Assembly: GCA_016928605.1 (NCBI GenBank) | Contig: JAFGKN010000197.1 | Span: 1-5,324, forward strand | Source: Planctomycetota bacterium | GTDB taxonomy: Bacteria > Planctomycetota > UBA8108 | Reading direction: 5' to 3' | DNA: 5,324 nucleotides | In this document: positions 1 to 4,855 of the stretch, one piece after another | Layout: the number at the start of each line of letters is the position of its first letter | Position numbering within the stretch: the first letter of the stretch is position 1 | Position numbers and translations under genes: made by a program | Notes under the pieces: model-generated | Database searches by the model: none | What the model saw: only the letters and a program-made list of their open reading frames with translations | Told to the model about the DNA's origin: nothing

Positions 1-845
1 AGCCCCTGCAGATCCGCGACCGCGAGACCGGCGGGCGCCTCGAGATCGGGCAGCTCGACGAGCGTCGAGAGGACGAAGCTGCCTGCGCTCTCCTGGGCGA
101 GCAGGACGGCGCGCGGGCCGGCCGCGTCGAGGGCGATGATGTCCTGGTCGCCGTCGCCGTCGGCGTCGCGGACCGCGGCGGCGATGAGGTCGCTGCCCGC
201 CGCGTCCACCTGGACCACGCGCTGGTCGAAGACGCCCGCGGCCTCCTGGTGGAGGATCGTCACGCCGCCCGCCCGCGTGATGACGAGATCCTCCTTGCCG
301 TCGCCGTCGACGTCCGCGAGGACGAGGTGCCGCGCGGCCTCGCTCGCGCCCACGGGGCACGGCGTGTAGCCGTTCTGCAAGGCGCCGCAGCCGCTTGCCC
401 CCGCGGGCGACGCCCCGCGGTAGAGGATCACGACGGGGCTGGTCGCCTCGCTCGCATCGGCGATCGCGAGGTCGATGTCCCCGTCGCCGTCCAGATCGTC
501 CGCGACCATCGCGCTGGGAGTCTCGAGCGGGAGGTCCGCGAAGCTCGCGCGCTGGGTGGCGAAGTCCCCGAACGGCTCTGAATCCGCCTGGTAGAAGATC
601 ATGAGGCCGCCCGGCTGCTCGAAGGCGATGACCACGTCGAGGTCGTCGTCGCCATCGAGGTCCGCGGCCGAGACCGCCGCGGGCGCTCCGAGGCGCGCAT
701 CCGGATAGCGCAGGACGTCGAACCATCCCGGCGCGGTCTGGAGGAGAAGGACCACGGCGCGGCTGCCGCGCACCGCCGCGATGATGTCCTGCCGCCCGTC
801 TCCGTCGATGTCGTCGACGGCGAGGGCCGCCGGCTCGTCAGTGGG
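1..845 (-). repeat. FG-GAP/VCBS blade repeats (five calcium-binding motifs plus start of a sixth)
   Basis: The blades centre on DIDGDGRQD (585-594), DLDGDDDLD (636-644), DLDGDGDID (691-699), DVDGDGKED (752-760) and DADGDGDQD (801-809). Each is followed by a hydrophobic strand such as IIAAV, VVIAF, LAIAD, LVITR or IIALD. A sixth starts at D852 as DLQG, with Gln replacing the usual third-position Asp, so its calcium site looks degenerate. A complete propeller usually has seven blades, so one or more probably lie beyond the left edge. Confidence 0.85.
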
Positions 846-2567
846 ATAGAGATCCGCGACGAGAGGATCCCGCGCGCCGAAGGGACCGGCGAGATCCTTC
901 GCCTCCTCGAGGGCGCTTTCCGCGCCGGCATCGCCGATCGAGGCGTTCTCCGCGGGGAAGCCCGTCTCGCCGAAGCAGGCGACCTCCGGCCGGCCGTCGA
1001 GGCCGGCGATCGTCTCGTAGGGCGTGATCCGCAGCCGCGCGCGACCGCCGCCGGGGAGGTCGATGTCGCTCGCCCAGATCACCCTGTGGCGAAGCCACTC
1101 GGCTGACGAGCGCGCCAGGAGCATGCCGCCGAGATCGATGCGGAGGATGCTCCCCGGCGCCGCAGGAGGATCGACAGCCTCGCTGAGGCGCAGCGCTCCC
1201 GTGAAAGGATCGAAGGAGCAGACGCGCCGCTCCACCGCCGCGCCGGATCCGTCGATGATCTCGACGCGCCGCCCGACGAGGTCGGCGACGAGGAGATCGC
1301 CCGCGTCGACCGGCTCGGCCGCGCCGCGGAGGCCCCGCAGCTCAGCCCGTGCGACGAGCCAGGAGGCGCGCACGACATCGCCCTGGAGGACGCCGGAGTC
1401 CGGCTCCTCCACCGGCCCCTCGATGATCTCCGGCAGCGCCGTGATGATGCGGAGCGCTCGGCGCCCCTCGGCATCCGCGAGGAGAGCCTCTCGGGCCGCA
1501 GGATCGCCGAGGAGGCCCGCCGGCAGATCCGGAAACGGCTCGCCCTCCGGCGACCACTGGATGATCGCGTCGACGGGATCGCTGTCGGCGTCGCGCAGCG
1601 CGAACCAGACGGCCTGTCCGCGCCGCGCATCCGGATCGGCGAGAATCTCGCTCGAGAGGAGCTGCGCCTCCGGCGGGGAGTTGTTGTCGAGAAAGAGCTG
1701 GGCGTCGACCGGGTCGCCGCTCTTGCCGGGAAAGCCCTCGACGCGGTCGGTGGGGACGATCCGCACCTGCACGTCGCGATCGACGCGGCCGAGGTCGACG
1801 ATCGAGCGCCAGGTCATCGCGTGGCTCTCGCCCGCCGGGCTGGTGAGGAGAGCCAGCCCGCCGGTGGTCGTGCCCTCCTCGAGAGCCGCGCTCGCGATGT
1901 CTCCCGAGGACGTCGTGTAATGGACGGCGACGTCGGTCGGATCGGAGGTCGAGTCCTCCAGGACGAAGCTCAGCTGCAAGTCGCCGTCTCCGGCGGCAGA
2001 GATCTGGAGGTCGCGGAGCAGCGGAGCGTCGTTGCCGACGAGGATGGTCGCGACGTCGGTGTTCTTCGAGACGGTCGTCAGCCGGATCTCCACCGACTGG
2101 GCGCTGTCATCGCCGCCGAGGTCGGTCAGGGCATCCCAGCCGACCCGGTGGAGCCTGCCGGCCTTCGACGTGATCAGGCCGGTGACCACGCCGGGATCGC
2201 CGAGCGAACCGTCCTCGAGGATGCTCAGCGTCGCCGGCCGGAAGGTCTTCCCCTCCGACGCGTAGTCGATGCGGATCTCGGTGGTGACCGCATCATCGTT
2301 CAGCAGGATGAAGCTCAGGACGGTCTGCGCGGGATTGCGGCGGGCATCGGCCGCGTGGTCGAACACGACTTCCACCTCGGTCGACGGGATGGGCGGCTGC
2401 GGCTGCTTCCCGCCGCCTCCGCCGTCGTCGTCGAGGGCGAGCCAGATCGCCAGGCCGATGATTCCCGCATTGCAGCCGCTCAGCAGCATCCCGGACAGCG
2501 TCAGGAGCAAGAGGCCGAGGGCGCGGGCAGGGTGCGCCGCCGAGTTTCGGTACCTCTCGATCTTCAT
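1..2567 (-). CDS. Large FG-GAP/VCBS-repeat lipoprotein with three Ig-like modules (C-terminus cut by window edge)
   Basis: This minus-strand frame is open for 855 codons and leaves the window without a stop. The N-terminus has a basic region, a hydrophobic core and the lipobox LLSGC with Cys32, so the protein is probably lipidated and exported. Asn follows Cys, which under the E. coli sorting rule would allow outer-membrane placement. A short hydrophobic stretch (34-45) and an Asp3-Gly5 linker (46-53) follow. Residues about 62-535 hold three divergent copies of an Ig-like module. Residues about 575-855 hold five good DxDGDGxxD calcium-binding motifs (at 586, 636, 691, 752, 801) and the start of a sixth blade. 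Spacing of 49-61 residues is typical of FG-GAP/VCBS beta-propeller blades, which often serve in adhesion or surface binding. The start at 2567 is preferred because GAGGAG lies 5 bases upstream; an ATG at 2570 is only 2 bases from it. The ligand and function are unknown. The architecture is seen directly; a surface or adhesion role is inferred. Confidence 0.85.
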   Translation of the reverse strand, partial: MKIERYRNSAAHPARALGLLLLTLSGMLLSGCNAGIIGLAIWLALDDDGGGGGKQPQPPIPSTEVEVVFDHAADARRNPAQTVLSFILLNDDAVTTEIRIDYASEGKTFRPATLSILEDGSLGDPGVVTGLITSKAGRLHRVGWDALTDLGGDDSAQSVEIRLTTVSKNTDVATILVGNDAPLLRDLQISAAGDGDLQLSFVLEDSTSDPTDVAVHYTTSSGDIASAALEEGTTTGGLALLTSPAGESHAMTWRSIVDLGRVDRDVQVRIVPTDRVEGFPGKSGDPVDAQLFLDNNSPPEAQLLSSEILADPDARRGQAVWFALRDADSDPVDAIIQWSPEGEPFPDLPAGLLGDPAAREALLADAEGRRALRIITALPEIIEGPVEEPDSGVLQGDVVRASWLVARAELRGLRGAAEPVDAGDLLVADLVGRRVEIIDGSGAAVERRVCSFDPFTGALRLSEAVDPPAAPGSILRIDLGGMLLARSSAEWLRHRVIWASDIDLPGGGRARLRITPYETIAGLDGRPEVACFGETGFPAENASIGDAGAESALEEAKDLAGPFGARDPLVADLYPTDEPAALAVDDIDGDGRQDIIAAVRGSRAVVLLLQTAPGWFDVLRYPDARLGAPAAVSAADLDGDDDLDVVIAFEQPGGLMIFYQADSEPFGDFATQRASFADLPLETPSAMVADDLDGDGDIDLAIADASEATSPVVILYRGASPAGASGCGALQNGYTPCPVGASEAARHLVLADVDGDGKEDLVITRAGGVTILHQEAAGVFDQRVVQVDAAGSDLIAAAVRDADGDGDQDIIALDAAGPRAVLLAQESAGSFVLSTLVELPDLEAPAGLAVADLQG
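963..2384 (-). repeat. Three divergent copies of an Ig-like module within the FG-GAP lipoprotein
   Basis: Each copy opens with a similar strand pair: VLSFILLNDD, LQLSFVLEDS and AVWFALRDAD. The second and third then read TSDPTDVAVHY and DSDPVDAIIQW. Each copy carries a His-x3-Trp signature followed by an IR/LR strand: H140/W144, H249/W253 and H494/W498. The first two copies end in related boundaries, GNDAP and DNNSP. The Trp spacing is 109 residues between copies one and two but 245 between two and three, so the third copy holds an extra segment of about 135 residues. The repeat is only visible at protein level. Assignment to an Ig-like or cadherin-like beta-sandwich is inferred from strand pattern and Asp-rich turns, not from a profile match. 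Confidence 0.65.
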
Positions 2568-3823
2568 CATTTCTCCTCGTACTCAATGACCGCTGTTCTC
2601 GAAACCCGTGTGCCGTCCGTGCGAAGCACCCTCAGCTTGACCGCGTTCGCACCCGGCTCGAGCGGCACCCGGGTCGGGAGCTGGATGGTGATGCGGGAGT
2701 CGCGGGAGTCCTTCAGGCGCTCGTTCCACGCGCTCAGATCCTCCGCTCCCGCCACCCAGCGGAGGCGCTCCGCCCGGGGCGCGAGGCGATGCACGTCCAG
2801 CGCCTCGATCTCGCCGCCGGCCTCGGAGATGAGGTCGAAGCTGAGCGCCAGGGACCGGTCGCCGACCTCGTCTCCAGGCAGCGGAGAGCGGAAGACGATC
2901 CTCAGCGGCTTCATCCGCTCCTCGGCGATGAGGCGGGGCTTCAGCCCCTCCTCCAGCTCGCCGGAGATTCTCTCCAGCACGTTTCCGGTCAGCGACTCGC
3001 TGGCGAGCGTCCTGTCGTCGGGCACGACGAACATCGGCGGCACGATGATCGTCAAGGCATACTCGGCAGGCTGATCGAGGATGTCCGCGCGGTCCCAGAG
3101 GCTGATCGCCGTCTGCTCGCAGGCCGCGCTGTAGAGGAGCGAGGTCTCGGATCCCTCCCCCGGCTCCAGGTTCACGTCGGTGATGTCGAGGCGGAGCTCG
3201 GTCCCCGTCTTGAAGTCGAGGCTGGGGACGAACCACGCGGGGATCCCGCCGAAGAGCCAGCAGACCACCTCGAGAATCGCGGTGGGCAGCGGCCGGCTCA
3301 TCTCATCGTAGCGGCGCGGCGCCTGGATCCCCACGCCGCAGATGAGATCGATCCCCTGGCTCCGCGCCTTCTGGAGCGCCTCTTCCTTGCTCTCCACATC
3401 GAGGACGCGGGCCTGGCTGACGATCCGCGATTCGCCGGCGAGGGCTCGAGCCACGGCGGCCGCGACATCGTCCCCGCTGGCGCGGAACGAGGCATAGGCC
3501 TGCTTGCGTGCCTCCTTCGCCCGAGCCGGCTCAGCGGGCTCAGCGGGCGCAGCGGGCGCAGCCGGGTCCGCTGGCACAGCGGGCGCAGCCGGCTCTGCGG
3601 CGGAGGGGAAGGCCGAAAGCGCAGGCTCGAAGTAGACGCCCACGCTGTAGGGGAGTGGAGCCCCAGCGGGAAACTCCTCGAAGCGCGGCTCGCTCGCCGC
3701 GCAGCCGGCGATGGCCGCCAGGGCCAGCATCCATGCGATCCGTCCCAGCCAAGCGGAAGGGACCACAAGAGGCTGGAGCCGCAGCGCAGCAATGGAATAC
3801 GTTCCTCGTCGAGTCCAGATCAT
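2567..3823 (-). CDS. Lipoprotein of unknown function with Pro-Ala-X linker and C-terminal Ig-like domain
   Basis: The product is 418 residues from the ATG at 3823, chosen because GGGGAAAGAG directly precedes it. It has a long signal peptide ending in the lipobox AIAGC with Cys41; Ala follows Cys, so outer-membrane sorting is plausible. A GTG at 3766 would give a more ordinary 22-residue signal peptide (399-residue product) but has no visible ribosome binding site. An ATG at 3952 would put a long hydrophilic stretch before the signal and is unlikely. Residues 78-100 form a Pro-Ala-X linker. Residues about 101-303 form a domain I do not recognise, loosely resembling CsgG/LpoB-type lipoproteins: a helix, then strand-like segments and a hydrophobic tryptophan-rich stretch at 182-199. 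Residues about 304-418 look like an Ig-like beta-sandwich; its last part, with LEPGANAVKLRV, resembles the Ig-like domains associated with caspase-like peptidases. The stop overlaps the start of the FG-GAP gene, so the two are very likely co-expressed. Export is well supported; function is unknown. Confidence 0.8.
   Translation of the reverse strand: MIWTRRGTYSIAALRLQPLVVPSAWLGRIAWMLALAAIAGCAASEPRFEEFPAGAPLPYSVGVYFEPALSAFPSAAEPAAPAVPADPAAPAAPAEPAEPARAKEARKQAYASFRASGDDVAAAVARALAGESRIVSQARVLDVESKEEALQKARSQGIDLICGVGIQAPRRYDEMSRPLPTAILEVVCWLFGGIPAWFVPSLDFKTGTELRLDITDVNLEPGEGSETSLLYSAACEQTAISLWDRADILDQPAEYALTIIVPPMFVVPDDRTLASESLTGNVLERISGELEEGLKPRLIAEERMKPLRIVFRSPLPGDEVGDRSLALSFDLISEAGGEIEALDVHRLAPRAERLRWVAGAEDLSAWNERLKDSRDSRITIQLPTRVPLEPGANAVKLRVLRTDGTRVSRTAVIEYEEK
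2573..2578 (-). promoter_or_regulatory. Ribosome binding site of the FG-GAP lipoprotein gene
   Basis: On the minus strand GAGGAG sits 5 bases before the ATG at 2567 and 2 bases before the ATG at 2570. It lies inside the last sense codons (Glu-Glu) of the upstream lipoprotein gene, whose TGA overlaps both ATGs. This arrangement favours translational coupling and makes the second ATG the likelier start. Confidence 0.6.
3524..3592 (-). repeat. 9-bp tandem repeat encoding a Pro-Ala-X linker
   Basis: About 7.7 units of a 9-base repeat, best seen on the plus strand as TCAGCGGGC or GCAGCGGGC, encode Pro-Ala-Ala, -Val, -Asp, -Ala, -Ala, -Glu, -Glu (residues 78-100). The unit is a multiple of three, so copy-number change would alter linker length without a frameshift. 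The linker probably spaces the lipidated N-terminus from the folded domains, perhaps across or away from the peptidoglycan. Confidence 0.8.
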
Positions 3824-3833
3824 CTCTTTCCCC
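3824..3833 (-). promoter_or_regulatory. Probable ribosome binding site of the unknown lipoprotein gene
   Basis: The purine run GGGGAAAGAG lies immediately upstream of the ATG at 3823 on the minus strand. It is an acceptable but imperfect Shine-Dalgarno sequence, and it is the best such match among the candidate starts of this frame. Confidence 0.45.
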
Positions 3834-3980
3834 GTTTGGCATCCACAACTACTTCCAGACCGCGGCCGGCCGCCCACCGCGGGGCCGTCCGGCGCCGAGA
3901 ATTTCCAGGGAATATGGATTCTATCATGCCGGGTCGGCTCTGGCTTGTCCATACCTGCACAAAGTCTCCTCGCGCCGCCG

Positions 3981-4050
3981 GGATGGAGTCAGGGGGCTTG
4001 ATGGCGCGGAGGATGGGGCCAGAGCTCGACATCGTGAAGAGGATGGGGCC
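3981..4050 (+). repeat. Degenerate 30-bp periodic repeat
   Basis: GGATGG begins at 3981, 4011 and 4041, exactly 30 bases apart. The second and third copies share the 12-base string GAGGATGGGGCC (4009-4020 and 4039-4050). Copies one and two match at about 18 of 30 positions, while the third diverges after its first ten bases. It lies in non-coding DNA. It could be an array of protein-binding sites or a decayed duplication; it is too short and degenerate to be a CRISPR array. Confidence 0.4.
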
Positions 4051-4241
4051 GGCAGAGGACCATCCGCCGCACCCAGCGGAGCCGGACCTGCTTGGGGCTT
4101 TGTTCGGGAGGCCGGGGCCTGCTCCGGAGCGGGCAGAAGAGGCGCCAAAGGGGGGTACCTTTTCGCCCCGGCGGAGGGTATAGTCCGGCTGGCGGGAGCT
4201 CTGGCCGGCCCATCGCCGCGGCGAAGGCCGCTCACCAGCGA

Positions 4242-4331
4242 AGGACCGGAGCCGCTCCGGCTATGCCGGCGCGCGGCGCGCGGCGCGCCGGGAGGTCGGG
4301 CTCGTGCCCCTCACCGGGAGGACCGGAGCCG
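4242..4331 (+). repeat. 13-bp direct repeat upstream of rpiB
   Basis: AGGACCGGAGCCG occurs at 4242-4254 and again at 4319-4331. Both copies are preceded by CTCACC (4231-4236 and 4310-4315), so the similarity extends to about 22 bases with a two-base length difference. The first copy is part of the perfect palindrome CCGGAGC-C-GCTCCGG (4246-4260). The second copy ends 18 bases before the rpiB ribosome binding site. This may be an operator pair or a local duplication; no known binding protein is recognised. Confidence 0.4.
4266..4291 (+). repeat. GC-only inverted repeat (possible hairpin) in the rpiB upstream region
   Basis: CCGGCGCG at 4266-4273 is the exact reverse complement of CGCGCCGG at 4284-4291, with a 10-base spacer. 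If transcribed, it could form an 8-bp all-GC stem about 68 bases before the rpiB start. It has no following U tract, so it is not a typical intrinsic terminator. In DNA this GC-rich such repeats also arise by chance. Confidence 0.4.
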
Positions 4332-4348
4332 GCAAGAGCCCCTGTTCT

Positions 4349-4354
4349 GGAGGA
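4349..4354 (+). promoter_or_regulatory. Ribosome binding site of rpiB
   Basis: GGAGGA lies four bases upstream of the GTG at 4359. It fixes that GTG as the start in place of the in-frame ATG at 4092, and it agrees with the conserved N-terminus of the RpiB family. Confidence 0.75.
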
Positions 4355-4358
4355 TACA

Positions 4359-4817
4359 GTGAAGATCGCGGTCGCTGGCGACCACGCGGGCTTCGAGCTC
4401 AAGAAGGTGCTCGTGGAGCACCTGCGCTCGCTGGGCCACGAGGTCGTGGATCTGGGAGCCCACGAGCTCGATCCGCTGGACGACTACCCCGACTTCGGCG
4501 CCCGTCTGGCGAGCGCGATCCGCCAGGGGGAAGCGCCCAGAGGGATCCTGGTCTGCGGCAGCGGCGTGGGCGTCTGCATCGCCGTGAACAAGTTCGCGGG
4601 AGTGCGCGCCGGCATCTGCCACGATGTGTACTCCGCGCGCCAGGGCGTCGAGCACGACGACATGAACGTGCTCTGCCTCGGCTCGAGGATCATCGGTTCA
4701 TCCCTCGCCATGCTGATCGCCCGGACATTCGTCGACGCCGAGTTCACCGGCGAAGAGCGCCATCGCCGCCGCCTGGCCAAGGTCCTCGAGATCGAGAAGC
4801 AGAACCTCCTGAGCTGA
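4359..4817 (+). CDS. rpiB: Ribose-5-phosphate isomerase B
   Basis: RpiB interconverts ribose 5-phosphate and ribulose 5-phosphate in the non-oxidative pentose phosphate pathway, in the cytoplasm, usually as a dimer or tetramer. The 152-residue product has the normal family length and opens MKIAVAGDHAGFELK, with the Asp8-His9 substrate-binding pair. The loop CGSGVGVCIAVNKFAGVRAG begins with Cys66, matching the catalytic Cys65 of E. coli RpiB. The signature SARQGVEHDDMNVLCLG (from 92) includes His99, the ring-opening histidine. The Arg-rich C-terminal helix (134-138) would contribute phosphate-binding arginines. Translation starts at GTG behind GGAGGA. The upstream open frame back to 4092 is low-complexity and absent from the family. 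The related LacA/LacB galactose-6-phosphate isomerases are less likely, given the catalytic Cys and the His99 signature. A membrane-protein gene follows after 38 bases, probably in the same transcript. Confidence 0.96.
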   Translation: MKIAVAGDHAGFELKKVLVEHLRSLGHEVVDLGAHELDPLDDYPDFGARLASAIRQGEAPRGILVCGSGVGVCIAVNKFAGVRAGICHDVYSARQGVEHDDMNVLCLGSRIIGSSLAMLIARTFVDAEFTGEERHRRRLAKVLEIEKQNLLS

Positions 4818-4855
4818 AGCTCTCCGCCGCGGCGTCCATCGCGCCGCATCGATCC

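Larger units (their letters stand above)
3824..4358. other. Divergent intergenic region with no convincing gene
   Basis: These 535 bases separate the minus-strand lipoprotein pair from the plus-strand rpiB pair, so promoters for both should lie here. The most AT-rich patch is 3910-3930. On the minus strand it contains TAGAAT (3918-3923), with TGGACA at 3946-3951; the 22-base spacing is too long for a standard sigma-70 promoter. On the plus strand TATAGT (4179-4184) resembles a -10 box but lacks a good -35. The region also holds GGATGG three times at exact 30-base intervals, a 13-base direct repeat and GC-rich inverted repeats. Open frames crossing it have Arg/Pro/Ala-rich compositions, no family resemblance and no good ribosome binding site. 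No tRNA, tmRNA, RNase P or SRP RNA signature is apparent. Confidence 0.6.

Noticed and set aside
1024..1920. Plus-strand 298-codon open frame
   Set aside because: It is Ser/Arg-rich and antisense to the Ig-like modules of the FG-GAP lipoprotein, whose repeats show that the minus strand is the coding one.
1821..3074. Plus-strand 417-codon open frame
   Set aside because: It is antisense to two lipoprotein genes with clear domains. Its product is a low-complexity mix rich in Arg, Asp, Val and Gly with no motif, as expected for a shadow frame in GC-rich DNA.
3824..3952. Earlier ATG start (3952) for the unknown lipoprotein
   Set aside because: It would place 43 hydrophilic residues before an already long signal peptide. 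The ATG at 3823 has a purine-rich ribosome binding site.
3981..4050. Possible CRISPR-like array with 30-bp period
   Set aside because: There are only three copies, the conserved part is 6-12 bases, no separate repeat and spacer units exist, and no cas genes are nearby.
2789..4183. Plus-strand 464-codon open frame
   Set aside because: It is antisense to the lipoprotein gene, crosses the intergenic region, and has no recognisable domain, signal peptide or ribosome binding site.
4179..4184. TATAGT as a -10 box for rpiB
   Set aside because: No acceptable -35 lies 16-18 bases upstream (the 17-base position reads TACCTT). One hexamer in 535 bases is expected by chance.
3924..4235. Minus-strand 103-codon open frame in the intergenic region
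   Set aside because: It is Pro/Ala/Ser/Arg-rich without a motif, and nothing supports translation.
4092..4358. N-terminal extension of rpiB from an upstream in-frame ATG
   Set aside because: The extension is Gly/Arg/Ala-rich low-complexity sequence absent from the RpiB family. The GTG at 4359 has a good ribosome binding site and gives the normal family length.
4818..4855. Terminator between rpiB and the membrane-protein gene
   Set aside because: The 38-base gap has no stem-loop followed by a T tract, which instead supports co-transcription.
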